36,561 nucleotides of DNA from an uncultured Pirellulaceae bacterium (GCA_938010615.1 CALLUY010000123.1:1-36561), one strand, 5' to 3'; shown: positions 10,430 through 19,297, counted from the first letter of the stretch. Notes: a model not told the origin generated them from the letters alone. Numbers and translations: made by a program.

Positions 10430-11698
10430 TTAAAAGGTTGCGATTGCGCCGAAGTGGAAGCCACCGAAATAGATGCTGCCGATTTCAGGATCATCGAGCC
10501 CGTTAAGGACATTCTGTTCGAGACTCTGAGTTGACGCGAGTGCCACACCTAGCAAGCCGAGACCTTCGTATCCAAACCGCAACGTCACGTGGTTCGCCGC
10601 TTGGTACTCGAGACCAAGGTTGAATCCGAGCGTCGCAGCCAAGTTTTTACCTTCGCTGGAATCATCGACATTCAACGTGTCGACATCGATTTTGGCTCGG
10701 TTCAAGTACAGTCCGGCGTTAGCGCCACCGATGGCGGTCAGGCGGTTCATCAATGGACGACGTCTTTCCCACATACGCGTCAGTCCCCAAAGGTCGTTGT
10801 CAGTCCGGGAAAACAAACCGGACTGAAGGTTTCCATTGGTGAGCACATTGAACGATTCGTCGAGGTTGATGTGCCGAACACCGTAGCCCGATCGTTGATA
10901 CTCGTTGTGTCGTAACCACGAGTTGATTTCAATGTTCTTTAAGCGGGATCGGTAAACCAAGTCGTAGTTGTTGGCAACATTGGCAGGGTTGGCTTGAAAG
11001 AAAAATGGGACGACGCTTTGCCCGCGTGCCTCAATGGTCGAAGAAAGCGTATCAAAATCGTAGAACGTGAGTTCGAAACCTGAGAGGTCATCCCCCATGA
11101 ACTGGACGAAATAACGAGCGTCTCCTTCGGTGAAATCGAAATCGCTGAACGACCAGTCTCTACCGTTGCTGTCAGTTGCGAAAATTGTGTTCTCTGCGCG
11201 ACCTCGTTGGAGGACCAGAACGTCAAACCCAATTCGAAGCCTTAGCTTTGAATTACGATCTGCTTGTAGCGGCGACGGTGGCGCGGAGGCCGAAGGAGAC
11301 TCAATCACAGATTCTGATATCGCAGGAACCGCCGTGCTCTCGACAGGCGCCGGGTCTTCCCATAACCCGCCATTGGTTGCGGGTAGAAAATAGCCATCAT
11401 AGTCAATTATCGGCTTCGGACTGGTACCAAACATCGAAGCCGCAGCATCGGTCTGCGGTGCTGGAGGAGGTGAATTCTGCAGAACTTCGTTCTTCAAATC
11501 CGAAACGGATGTTGCTTTTGATTTGGAAACGACTCCTTTGAGGAAGCCATCTTTATCGACCAGTGAGTCGGCACCGAAAATTGAATTCTCTGGACCGTAA
11601 ACAGGAGTCCCGGCCTCTTCTTGCCCCCATGCAGCGGCAGCGAAAAGCGTTAAAATCGCTATAACGGTGCTGAAGGTTTGCGGTCGGTTGACGGACAT
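10430..11698 (-). CDS. BBP7-type outer-membrane beta-barrel protein
   Basis: Predicted outer-membrane protein of 422 residues. The signal peptide is visible (TFSTVIAILTLFAAAAWGQ). It is followed by a low-complexity region of about 120 residues rich in Ala, Pro and Ser, then a barrel-like part of alternating strands (LRLRIGFDVLVLQRGR, GFELTFYDFDTL, GLYLNRAKIDVDTL, LGFNLGLEYQAANHVTLRFG). The chain ends in Phe after FGGFHFGAIATF, the usual C-terminal signal for barrel insertion. This matches the planctomycete BBP7 family, whose function is unknown. The ATG at 11698 starts right before the signal peptide; the frame is open 12 codons further. It is divergent from trkA. Confidence 0.78.
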   Translation of the reverse strand: MSVNRPQTFSTVIAILTLFAAAAWGQEEAGTPVYGPENSIFGADSLVDKDGFLKGVVSKSKATSVSDLKNEVLQNSPPPAPQTDAAASMFGTSPKPIIDYDGYFLPATNGGLWEDPAPVESTAVPAISESVIESPSASAPPSPLQADRNSKLRLRIGFDVLVLQRGRAENTIFATDSNGRDWSFSDFDFTEGDARYFVQFMGDDLSGFELTFYDFDTLSSTIEARGQSVVPFFFQANPANVANNYDLVYRSRLKNIEINSWLRHNEYQRSGYGVRHINLDESFNVLTNGNLQSGLFSRTDNDLWGLTRMWERRRPLMNRLTAIGGANAGLYLNRAKIDVDTLNVDDSSEGKNLAATLGFNLGLEYQAANHVTLRFGYEGLGLLGVALASTQSLEQNVLNGLDDPEIGSIYFGGFHFGAIATF

Positions 11699-11920
11699 CG
11701 GGGTACTCCGAAGTGAAAGGATGCAGATAAGCACTACTTTCCAATCGACCCGGAAAATGAAAACCGACAGGACATCGGTATCGACCTACAAAATCAGACT
11801 TACACACAAAAGCGGACGTAAACGCAAAATCGCGATTTGCGATAGAACTGATTCCATAGTTTCTTCCGTGATAACCCGTAAACTTTGCCACCTCGAACGC
11901 CCCTATAAAGCGAATAACAC

Positions 11921-13255
11921 GTGAACATTGTCATCCTAGGAGCCGGAACCGTGGGCTCGTCCATCGCCGAACAGCTTTGTAGCTCGCACCACAGCGTGAC
12001 GGTTGTCGATCGTGACCCCGAACGAGTCAACTCGATCAATGAAAGATATGATGTTCGCGCGATCACCGGTTCGGCATCGCAGTCCAGCGTTCTGTTTCAA
12101 GCCGGAATGATTGCGGCAGATCTTTGCCTTGCAGTCACCGGTGTAGATGAAGTCAACATTGTCGCCGCCAGCATGGCCCGAAAGATGGGAGCTCGTCGTT
12201 CGGTGGCGCGAGTTTACGGCCCGGTGTTTCGCGATTTGAGCACCTTCGACTATCAAGCACATTTTGGAATTGATCGACTGCTATCACTGGAGCATTTGAC
12301 GGCCATGGAATTGGCTCGTTGTATTCGTAACCCTGGTTCAGTTGTGGTGGAGCAGTTCGCTCGTGGCGGCCTTGAAGTTCAAGAGCTGATTATTGGGCAG
12401 CCCGGAAAGGTTACCCAAAGTTTGGTCCGCGAAATTAGTTTGCCGGCCAATGTTCGGCTGGGGACGATCCAGCGAGCTAATCGAATGTGGATCGCGTCGG
12501 CGGAAGATACGCTGGAAGTCGGCGATCGAGTTACGGTTTTCTCTAGGCCTGAAGACACTGCAGCGATTCGCAGCCTCTTCAATATTGAAAAGACGCCACC
12601 GAAACGCGTTGTGATTGCTGGCGGCGGAGAAACCGGACTGCACCTTGCACGGATGCTCGAACGGGAAGCCTTCAAGGTGATGCTCATCGAAAACGACAAA
12701 GATCGTTGTCAAATTTTAGCGGGCTTGCTTGAGAATACGGCGGTCGTCAATGACGATGCGACGGTTCGAGAAGTCCTCGAAGAGGAACGTGTTGAATCGG
12801 CCGACTTTTTCGTTGCCAGTACCGGAGATGATGAGTCCAACATGATGTTGAGCGTTGGTGCAAAGGATGTAGGTGCCAAGAAAGTTTTGGCTGTGATTGG
12901 GCGTCCGGACTACGGCCGAATCATTGAGCGGATTGGAATTGATGTCGCCGTAAGTGAACGGGCTGCGATGTCGAAACAGATCAGTGCTTTCCTCAATGAG
13001 GGAAATTTGCTTTCGCGAGCCAAGTTGCCCGGCGGCTTGATCAGCGTTTTGGAGGTTGAAGTCGCAGAGGGCTCTCCTGCAACAGCTGGCTCGTTGGCAG
13101 AGATTGGATTGCCGGATCGTTGTTTGGTAGCGGCGATTATCCGACAGGACGCAGTTCATGTGCCAGGGGCCGGGGATGAGATCGTTCCCAGTGATGTTGC
13201 GATTTTGATCGTCGAAGATGACGTCATCGATATGGCCGTGTCGTTCTTTGCGTAG
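11921..13255 (+). CDS. trkA: Trk system potassium uptake protein TrkA
   Basis: Cytosolic NAD(H)-binding regulator of a TrkH/KtrB-type K+ channel. The 444 residues contain two tandem RCK modules: Rossmann glycine motifs VILGAGTVGSS (4-14) with the acidic VVDRD after it, and VVIAGGGETGLHL (230-242) with LIEND. Each is followed by a smaller RCK_C lobe (about 140-225 and 365-444). This duplicated form is typical of TrkA; KtrA has one module. The start is GTG at 11921. No trkH lies in the window, so the channel gene must be elsewhere. It is divergent from the BBP7-type gene and followed by repeats. Confidence 0.93.
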   Translation: MNIVILGAGTVGSSIAEQLCSSHHSVTVVDRDPERVNSINERYDVRAITGSASQSSVLFQAGMIAADLCLAVTGVDEVNIVAASMARKMGARRSVARVYGPVFRDLSTFDYQAHFGIDRLLSLEHLTAMELARCIRNPGSVVVEQFARGGLEVQELIIGQPGKVTQSLVREISLPANVRLGTIQRANRMWIASAEDTLEVGDRVTVFSRPEDTAAIRSLFNIEKTPPKRVVIAGGGETGLHLARMLEREAFKVMLIENDKDRCQILAGLLENTAVVNDDATVREVLEEERVESADFFVASTGDDESNMMLSVGAKDVGAKKVLAVIGRPDYGRIIERIGIDVAVSERAAMSKQISAFLNEGNLLSRAKLPGGLISVLEVEVAEGSPATAGSLAEIGLPDRCLVAAIIRQDAVHVPGAGDEIVPSDVAILIVEDDVIDMAVSFFA

Positions 13256-13281
13256 GAGAGAGCATTATCCCTCGCTTGCGC

Positions 13282-13527
13282 GCTTTGAAGTTGCGCACTT
13301 TTCAGTCACGAAGTGACGACATGTATTAGCCATGGACGCAAGTCCGTGGTTAGGGTTAATGAACCGCCGCAGAGTGCCGAAGGCACGGCAGGAGCCAAAC
13401 TTTGCACTACTGCAATTTTCCTGCCGTCCTTTCAGGACTGCCGATTAATGTATCAACGTTTCCATGGACTTGCGTCCATGGCTAATACATGCCGTGCTTT
13501 CAGCACTAAACAATGCAACTTCAAAGC
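13282..13527. repeat. 246-base repeat element with perfect 13-base terminal inverted repeats
   Basis: The ends are GCTTTGAAGTTGC (13282-13294) and its exact reverse complement (13515-13527). Inside are several palindromes: CCATGGACGCAAGTCCGTGG, GTGCCGAAGGCACGGCAG, CTGCCGTCCTTTCAGGACTG, CCATGGACTTGCGTCCATGG and GTGCTTTCAGCAC. The part at 13367-13510 recurs inverted at 28506-28650. It fills most of the 401-base gap between trkA and rimO; short open frames across it are repeat artefacts. Confidence 0.85.
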
Positions 13528-13656
13528 TTCCGCATCGGGTTATGATGACCAATCGCCATAAAAGCGTGCATTGAAGCGCATTTTCGCCCTCCCTCAACGT
13601 GAAACCTTGGTTTACGATTCGGACTCGAAAACACAACATTTTTCCGGGCCAGAACC

Positions 13657-15090
13657 TTGTCCACTGATTTCCAATCCGTCCCCAAATCCAAAGACATCAA
13701 AGGAAGCTACTCCTTTATTAGTTTGGGATGCGCCAAAAACACCGTCGACAGCGAACGGATGATGGGCTTGCTGAAGCTCGATGGATACCAAATGGTTGCT
13801 GATCCGGTCGGCAGTGATTTTGTTATCGTCAACACATGCGGATTCATCGAGAACGCTCGTACCGAATCGTTTGCTGCCATCGATGAGATGTTGGAGCTAA
13901 AGAAAGAAGGCAAGACAAAAGGCGTTATCGTTTCCGGATGCTTGGCCGAACGACAGAAAGAACAACTTCTCGAAGATCGCCCAGAGATTGATTCTTTGGT
14001 CGGTGTCTTCGGTCGTGAAGAAATCACAAAAATTGCCGATCGGCTTATCGGCGATCTTGCAGAACAAAGAATCGTTTTCCAGCCGGCGCCGATTCGCGCT
14101 TTGCCTGACATGGATCGATTGCAGATTACGCCTCGGCACTTTGCGTATTTGAAAATTTCTGAAGGTTGCGATCGCCTCTGTACTTTCTGTGCCATTCCCA
14201 AAATGCGAGGCAAGCACGCGACGAAGCCGATGGAAAACATCATCGAGGAAGCTCAACAGCTTGCTGAAAATGGTGTTCGGGAACTGATCATCGTCGCTCA
14301 GGACACAACCTACTACGGAATGGATCTGTACGGCGAACCTCGCTTGGCTGAGTTACTGAAAAAGTTAAACGAAGTCGAAGGAATCGATTGGATTCGGCTG
14401 ATGTACTTCTACCCAATGTACATCGATGAGAAATTGCTGAAAACGATTGCGGCTTGTGAAAAGATTGTGCCTTACATCGATATGCCGCTACAGCACGCGG
14501 ACGACGTGATGTTGAAGCGTATGTCGCGTCGCGTGAATCAGGCTCAAATGAATGAGCAGATTGACATGATGCGAGCGTTGTTGCCGGACCTCGTGCTGCG
14601 GACAACGTTTATCACTGGTTTTCCAGGCGAAACGGAAGAACAGTTTCAAACGCTGGTTGAATTCGTTAAACGACATCGTTTTGAACGGATGGGCGTGTTC
14701 ACGTATTCGTACGAGCCTGATACGCCGGCCGCCAAAATTGAGGGGCATATGGATGACGCAATCAAAGAAGATCGTCGCGCTCGATTAATGCAAGTCCAGC
14801 AAGAGATCATGTTTGAATACAATCAGTCTCAGGTTGGGCGAGTGGTTGATATTATCCTCGACCAGCCAGTCGAAGGTCAGGAGGGAGCTTGGATCGGTCG
14901 CGGATCTTGCGATGCTCCTGATGTTGATGGCGTAACATTTGTTACTGAAACCGAACACGAGCTGAAGGCAGGCCAGATCGTCGAATGTGAGATTGTTGCT
15001 TCGCAGGGATACGATCTAATTGCTGCTGCCGTTGGAAAGCCACGAGATGCGCGTCCAATCAAGCGTGGTTTGAACATTCTGCCTTCGTAA
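13657..15090 (+). CDS. rimO: Ribosomal protein uS12 methylthiotransferase RimO
   Basis: Radical-SAM enzyme that adds a methylthio group to an Asp of ribosomal protein S12. Domain order is complete: the N-terminal UPF0004 domain with cluster cysteines C25 (SLGCAKN), C61 (NTCGFI) and C95 (SGCLAE); the radical-SAM core with C171, C175 and C178 in EGCDRLCTFCAIPKMRG; and a C-terminal TRAM domain (about 390-465). SLGCAKNTVDSE together with QDTTYYG and MQHAD-like PLQHADD separates RimO from MiaB. The 477-residue reading begins at TTG 13657; no better ATG or GTG lies before the first conserved strand, and no Shine-Dalgarno is visible, so the exact start is uncertain by a few codons. Confidence 0.95.
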   Translation: MSTDFQSVPKSKDIKGSYSFISLGCAKNTVDSERMMGLLKLDGYQMVADPVGSDFVIVNTCGFIENARTESFAAIDEMLELKKEGKTKGVIVSGCLAERQKEQLLEDRPEIDSLVGVFGREEITKIADRLIGDLAEQRIVFQPAPIRALPDMDRLQITPRHFAYLKISEGCDRLCTFCAIPKMRGKHATKPMENIIEEAQQLAENGVRELIIVAQDTTYYGMDLYGEPRLAELLKKLNEVEGIDWIRLMYFYPMYIDEKLLKTIAACEKIVPYIDMPLQHADDVMLKRMSRRVNQAQMNEQIDMMRALLPDLVLRTTFITGFPGETEEQFQTLVEFVKRHRFERMGVFTYSYEPDTPAAKIEGHMDDAIKEDRRARLMQVQQEIMFEYNQSQVGRVVDIILDQPVEGQEGAWIGRGSCDAPDVDGVTFVTETEHELKAGQIVECEIVASQGYDLIAAAVGKPRDARPIKRGLNILPS

Positions 15091-15220
15091 CATTGTCGCT
15101 TGGCTCGCCGAGTTAATTTCGGAGAATCGAGAGACATTAAGTCCAAGATTGTGATCAATTCGCCGAATAACTAAACTTAAGGCTTACTTGAGCTTCACTT
15201 TTCTTTTCTGGTTTTGCTAA

Positions 15221-15724
15221 ATGGCAAAAGTTCGATTTTCGTGTCCGCGTTGCCAAGCGGTGATGCAAACCAGCGATGAAAAGATCGGGTACGATATCGC
15301 CTGCCCGCAATGTAGCCATCGCTTTACGCTCATTGAACAAGGCAACGCAGGTTCACGAACTTCCGTTGATCCCGAAAGCTCGCCCGCGGCAACCGAGGAG
15401 ACTCGACAATGGGTCGGCGACCCGGTTGAAGAAGAGACTGCTTATATGGCTCCCAAGCCATCTCCACAAGTTGTCCAGGCGATTCCGTCGAGCAGTTCGA
15501 TCCCTCCAATTTATCAGGGGCATGCTCCAAGTTCATTTTCTTGCCCCTACTGTCACTCCAGACAGCCTCCAATTTGGAAGTCAGAAGTCTCAACCGCTGG
15601 CTGGATCACCTGCGTCCTGTTGCTTGTCACGACTTGTTTTTTCTTCTGGGTTGGGTTCCTGATTCGGGACAAATACACGGTTTGTTCATCCTGCAACGTT
15701 CGGCAGCCTAGAGCGTTTCTGTAG
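15221..15724 (+). CDS. MJ0042-type zinc finger protein with C-terminal LITAF-like membrane domain
   Basis: 167-residue protein with two separate zinc-binding parts. The N-terminus has FSCPRCQAVMQTSDEKIG and ACPQCSHRFTL, a four-Cys ribbon of the MJ0042/zinc_ribbon type common in planctomycetes. A Pro/Ser-rich linker (about 45-105) follows. The C-terminal 60 residues start with CPYCHSRQPP, continue through STAGWITCVLLLVTTCFFFW (a hydrophobic insertion) and end with CSSCNVRQP. This CxxC-hydrophobic-CxxC layout resembles the LITAF-like zinc ribbon, in which the membrane-embedded helix separates the two metal-binding halves. It is probably a peripheral or monotopic inner-membrane protein. Function unknown; not obviously in an operon. 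Confidence 0.72.
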   Translation: MAKVRFSCPRCQAVMQTSDEKIGYDIACPQCSHRFTLIEQGNAGSRTSVDPESSPAATEETRQWVGDPVEEETAYMAPKPSPQVVQAIPSSSSIPPIYQGHAPSSFSCPYCHSRQPPIWKSEVSTAGWITCVLLLVTTCFFFWVGFLIRDKYTVCSSCNVRQPRAFL

Positions 15725-15787
15725 GAATTTTTGGGTTTGAAGTAGAAGATTGCAATTTGCAATCTAGCGACTTTAATGGAGGTTCCT

Positions 15788-15990
15788 CCCAACGCCGTGA
15801 AGAGTTTTTCGAATGCCGAAATTCCATTTTACGCATCGTTTTCTGGCGGGGCACCCGGATGCTCACGCGTCTCGGCTCACTTTTGAATTCGACGCAGGCA
15901 AGTGAGCCGTTGGCCGTAAGGCCTCGGGTAGCCACTAAAAGAAATGCGGGCCTTGCTTTTTGCTGTCTGAAAACTTTTCACGGCGTTGGG
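15788..15990. repeat. About 200-base element bounded by 22-base inverted repeats
   Basis: CCCAACGCCGTGAAGAGTTT at 15788 faces its near-perfect reverse complement ending at 15990 (22-base arms, two mismatches). Nested inside are CGGCTCACTT / AAGTGAGCCG (about 15872-15908) and GGCCGTAAGGCC. The design is either a MITE-like element or a structured RNA. Together with repeats at 16207 and 16301 and a possible small gene it fills the 648 bases between the zinc-finger gene and the Gfo/Idh gene. Confidence 0.75.
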
Positions 15991-16019
15991 TTCCTCCCCT
16001 ACTCTCTTTTGGCCAGTCT

Positions 16020-16169
16020 ATGTTCGGCAAACGCGGCGTTGTAAGTCTCGCGAAGCGAAGCGAAGAAGAAAAACCTGTTTCTCAATTGCGGGAAACGCTG
16101 CTCTCGATGGGCGTCTGTTTTTCGTTCGGCGTCTTGGCGTGGTATTTGATTCGGCCACTATTCGGCTAG
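16020..16169 (+). CDS. Possible small membrane protein
   Basis: A 49-residue frame starting MFGKRGVVSLAKRSEEEKP and ending in one hydrophobic segment (about 30-48, LLSMGVCFSFGVLAWYLI). The charged head followed by a tail anchor would suit a small inner-membrane protein. No ribosome binding site is seen and it lies next to a repeat element, so chance is a real alternative. The frame is open further upstream, but that part overlaps the inverted repeat. Confidence 0.3.
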   Translation: MFGKRGVVSLAKRSEEEKPVSQLRETLLSMGVCFSFGVLAWYLIRPLFG

Positions 16170-16206
16170 TGCAGCGATACCGCTAAGAATTAGGGTTGGC
16201 AATTAA

Positions 16207-16273
16207 GTAGCTCGTCTCTCCGAGACGATTTTCCACGTCTCGGAGAGACGTGCTACTTTGACAAGCAATCCTA
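16207..16273. repeat. 67-base hairpin repeat, GTCTCTCCGAGACG family, copy 1
   Basis: The arms GTAGCTCGTCTCTCCGAGAC... and ...GTCTCGGAGAGACGTGCTAC form a near-perfect stem of about 21 pairs over a short ATTTTCC-type loop. The same 67 bases occur without a single change at 25537-25603. Confidence 0.95.
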
Positions 16274-16300
16274 AATTTGAGAAGTAACAATGCACTAGAA

Positions 16301-16376
16301 CCTGTCGTAGCTGCGTTCGCCAGAGCGCGTAACCGACGACAGGCTTCTGGCTCTGGCGAGCTTAGCGACAGGTTAC
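16301..16376. repeat. Inverted repeat at the 3' end of the Gfo/Idh gene
   Basis: AACCTGTCGTAGCTGCG...CGCCAGAG faces CTCTGGCGAGC...GCGACAGGTT. The right arm runs into the stop codon of the oppositely oriented Gfo/Idh gene (16373), so the hairpin would form at the end of that transcript. No T-run follows. Confidence 0.75.
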
Positions 16377-17389
16377 CACTGGATCATTTCTCGGTTTCCG
16401 GTCCTCGCACTTTCGTGCGCCTTGACGACGATCTGCATGGCGCTGTAGGCATCATCAGGATCCGTCGTGCGTCGAATCAGACTCGTGATGGCCCGATAAA
16501 AGCGATCGAGCATCTGTTCGCCGACAGCACGTTCCGATTCAAGCGATTCATTATGTTGTCCGGCGTCGTCGAACCAAACCAAATTTGATGGCAAGTCAAT
16601 GAAAGCCATTCCGTTTTCGCAGCAAACCTGAACCGATGGCGGACGACGGAAGGAAAGTGCATCTGCCCAACGCTGCGGAATGTAATGACCGACGCTTAGC
16701 TGTGCCATCGGTCGCATGTTATTGTCGTCCGTTTGGGCAAACTCAAGATTGACCATCTGGTAGAACAAATCTTTTTGCGAATCGTGTCGATCGTGAATCG
16801 AGCTTAGCACCGATACCGGATCCGTATCAACAAGGTAACGACACCAGTCGACCAACTCCATCAGATTTCGCCAGACTAATGGGCAATGCTGGCCGCGGCG
16901 ACGCCAGTCGGCTTGGCTTTCGGCGGGCATCCGCTGATGACAAAACAGAAGATGTGGCTTTCCAAGCCTCGTCGCGATAAGTTCCTTCAAACGAATCGTT
17001 GCCGGCGAATGACGGCGAGGAAGTTCAGCCATGTAAGCGATTCCAGATCCTTCGATCCGTGTTCGGATGTCCAAAGCCTGGCCTGGAGTCACGTCCAACG
17101 CCGCCGAACTGTAAACGGCTTTCCCGTGTTCACAGGCTTCGAGAATCGGCAACGATCCATACCATTGCGGCGAGAGGTACAGGATGGCGTCGATATCTTC
17201 GCGTCGGATCAAGCTGCGAAAACTGGGGATCGGAACGGCATTGAACTGTTCGGCAACGCGTTTCGCTTTCGTGTAAACTTCACAGCAAACTGCGGTTACT
17301 TCGAATCGATCCGAAAGGGCCCGGAGGGCAGGCGCATGTCGCGACTCCCATTGATCGCCCAGGCCAATCAGTCCAATTCGGAGTTTCAT
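16373..17389 (-). CDS. Gfo/Idh/MocA-family protein lacking the EKP motif
   Basis: 338-residue protein with an N-terminal NAD(P)-binding Rossmann fold (LRIGLIGLGDQWESRHAPAL) and the family's second domain. DAILYLSPQWYGSLPILEAC matches the strand before the usual E-K-P signature, but where the family has CEKPLA this protein reads SSAALD, so the catalytic lysine is replaced by alanine. It may be a binding or sensory protein, or use another base. The C-terminal domain contains VWRNLMELVDWCRYLVDTDP in place of the usual G-x-x-x-D-x-x-H helix. It lies 71 bases downstream of leuA on the same strand, separated by an inverted repeat, and is probably an independent unit. Confidence 0.8.
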   Translation of the reverse strand: MKLRIGLIGLGDQWESRHAPALRALSDRFEVTAVCCEVYTKAKRVAEQFNAVPIPSFRSLIRREDIDAILYLSPQWYGSLPILEACEHGKAVYSSAALDVTPGQALDIRTRIEGSGIAYMAELPRRHSPATIRLKELIATRLGKPHLLFCHQRMPAESQADWRRRGQHCPLVWRNLMELVDWCRYLVDTDPVSVLSSIHDRHDSQKDLFYQMVNLEFAQTDDNNMRPMAQLSVGHYIPQRWADALSFRRPPSVQVCCENGMAFIDLPSNLVWFDDAGQHNESLESERAVGEQMLDRFYRAITSLIRRTTDPDDAYSAMQIVVKAHESARTGNREMIQW

Positions 17390-17393
17390 TTTC

Positions 17394-17455
17394 AGTGGGG
17401 CAGGTTTTTAACCCGCCATTTGAATAAGTTCGGCAGGCTAAAAACCTGCCCCACT
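17394..17455. repeat. Inverted repeat AGTGGGGCAGGTTTTTA, copy 1
   Basis: Perfect 17-base arms (17394-17410 and 17439-17455) lie between the leuA stop and the Gfo/Idh start. A shorter form of the same palindrome (GTGGGGCAGGT / ACCTGCCCCAC) lies at 27345-27371. It could end leuA transcription, but A/T runs sit inside the arms and not after them. Confidence 0.9.
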
Positions 17456-17460
17456 AAGTT

Positions 17461-19002
17461 CTAAACGCCGGCCTTGGAAGACGCAATGATTCGATTCGTG
17501 GCGTTGAGAATCGCTTTGATTGAAGCTTCGACACAGTCCATCGAAACGGCGCGTCCACGATAAACTTCGCCTTCGCACTCAGTTTCAATCGTGACCTCGC
17601 CGTTGGCATCCCGCCCCAGAGTAGAACTTTGGATTTGGAATTCCTTGCAGTCCAACTGGATTCCAGTGATTTGTTGAACGGCCAGAAAAGCTGCGTCAAC
17701 GACTCCCGAGCCATCGCAAACTTCGACCGATTTTTCTTCTTCACCACGCTTTAGCGTCAGCGAAATCTTCGGCGTGGATTTGTAAGTGAGCTCAACCGTG
17801 TAAGTGCCCAGCATCCATTCTCGCTCAGTCGCATCCGAAAGAATTTCGTTCTGCACCAACGCCACGATGTCGCCGTCAAAAACTTCCTTTTTGCGATCAG
17901 CGAGTTTCTTGAATTTCAGGAATACCTGTTGAAGTTGTTCTCCCGTGATGTGAAAGCCCAGTTGTTTGGCACGGTCGGCCAGAGCTGCTCTTCCACTGTG
18001 CTTGCCCAGTACTAGGTCGGTTGCCGCGAACCCAACATCTTCAGGACGCATGATTTCGTAAGTTGAACGTTCCTTCAGCATTCCGTCCTGGTGAATGCCA
18101 GCTTCATGAGCAAACGCGTTGCGGCCGACGATTGCTTTGTTGCGTTGAACTTGCATTCCAGTGACTGCCGATACCAGACGGCTGGCAGGAACAAGACGTT
18201 TCGAATCAACGCGTGTATCGCAATTGTAGAAATCGTTTCGAGTTCGCATCGCCATGACGACTTCTTCGAGCGACGCATTTCCGGCTCGTTCCCCAAGCCC
18301 GTTGATCGTGCATTCGATCTGCCCTGCCCCGGCTTGAACGGCGGCAAGACTGTTGGCGACTGCCATTCCCAAATCGTCATGACAGTGAACCGAAATGACC
18401 GCTTCATCAATGTTTGGAACACGATTCATCAGCGAAGAAATGACGTCGTGCATGTGGTTAGGAGTCGCGTAACCAACCGTGTCAGGAATGTTGACTGTCG
18501 TCGCACCGGCTTTGATGACCTCTTCGACGACTCGACAGAGGAAGTCGATTTCGGTGCGAGCTGCGTCTTCCGGTGAAAATTCGATGTTGTCGCAATAGCT
18601 CTTCGCTCTCTTCACGCCAGCAACGGCTCGATCGATAATCTCTTCGGGGCTCATCTTCAATTTGAATTCGCGATGAATCGCACTGGTCGCAAGGAAAACG
18701 TGAATTCGAGGATTCGCGGAATGTTTGAGCGCTTCCCATGCTCGATCGATGTCTTTGTCATTCGATCTGGCAAGGCCGCAAATTTCGACGCCGCGATTTC
18801 CAAGTGAGGTTGCGATCTCACGGACGGCTTCAAAGTCGCCGGGCGATGCGATCGGAAAACCGGCCTCGATGATGTCGACTCCGAGATCGATGAGCGTTTG
18901 AGCAACTTCGAGCTTCTCCTTAAGATTCATGCTGCAGCCAGGAGACTGCTCGCCGTCACGTAATGTCGTGTCAAAGATCCGGATTTGCCTTGAGTTGCTC
19001 AT
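17461..19002 (-). CDS. leuA: 2-isopropylmalate synthase
   Basis: Condenses acetyl-CoA with 2-ketoisovalerate, the committed step of leucine synthesis; cytoplasmic, metal-dependent and usually inhibited by leucine. The HMGL-like TIM barrel is complete: RIFDTTLRDGEQSPGCSMN at the N-terminus, IIEAGFPIASPGDFEAV, VNIPDTVGYATPNHM, and SVHCHDDLGMAVANSLAAV with the HxH metal ligands, then GLGERAGNASLEEV. The C-terminal 120 residues (YKSTPKISLTLKRGEEEKS onward) are the LeuA dimerisation/allosteric domain, so regulation by leucine is expected. I take ATG at 19002 (MSNSRQIRIFD), 8 codons inside the open frame; 513 residues is normal for the long form. No leader peptide or T-box was seen upstream. Confidence 0.95.
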   Translation of the reverse strand: MSNSRQIRIFDTTLRDGEQSPGCSMNLKEKLEVAQTLIDLGVDIIEAGFPIASPGDFEAVREIATSLGNRGVEICGLARSNDKDIDRAWEALKHSANPRIHVFLATSAIHREFKLKMSPEEIIDRAVAGVKRAKSYCDNIEFSPEDAARTEIDFLCRVVEEVIKAGATTVNIPDTVGYATPNHMHDVISSLMNRVPNIDEAVISVHCHDDLGMAVANSLAAVQAGAGQIECTINGLGERAGNASLEEVVMAMRTRNDFYNCDTRVDSKRLVPASRLVSAVTGMQVQRNKAIVGRNAFAHEAGIHQDGMLKERSTYEIMRPEDVGFAATDLVLGKHSGRAALADRAKQLGFHITGEQLQQVFLKFKKLADRKKEVFDGDIVALVQNEILSDATEREWMLGTYTVELTYKSTPKISLTLKRGEEEKSVEVCDGSGVVDAAFLAVQQITGIQLDCKEFQIQSSTLGRDANGEVTIETECEGEVYRGRAVSMDCVEASIKAILNATNRIIASSKAGV

Positions 19003-19297
19003 GCGTTTTATGCTCGGCGTCGCCAAACGTTCCTTATGAAATGAGAATGTGGATGTTTATCCAGTTCATATGCTATCGATTTGAGCCAAAAACTCAAAAG
19101 GGCTCTCAATGAATTGGTATGGTTTTGAGGCCGGAACGGGCAACGGGTTCAGGGTTTCCGAGGAATTAAGGGGCGACTTCAGATCCAAGTGGGCCAAGAC
19201 GGCAAAGAGCGTTACAATATTTGCCAATGAACTGCCAATGTCTCCGCGTTAGCGAACACACGCCGAGCCGGATCCTCCCCAGAACCGATTTAAAATT

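Noticed and set aside
13313-13762. Short frames between trkA and rimO
   Set aside because: They lie in the TIR element or overlap the rimO start out of frame; no motif or ribosome binding site supports them.
17394-17455. Rho-independent terminator for leuA
   Set aside because: The stem is perfect but no T-run follows on the leuA strand; kept as a repeat.
18091-18576. 161-residue frame opposite leuA
   Set aside because: Antisense shadow of a conserved gene; composition follows leuA codon periodicity.
19027-19297. Leucine leader peptide or T-box before leuA
   Set aside because: No Leu-codon run, no T-box specifier loop and no antiterminator pair could be found.
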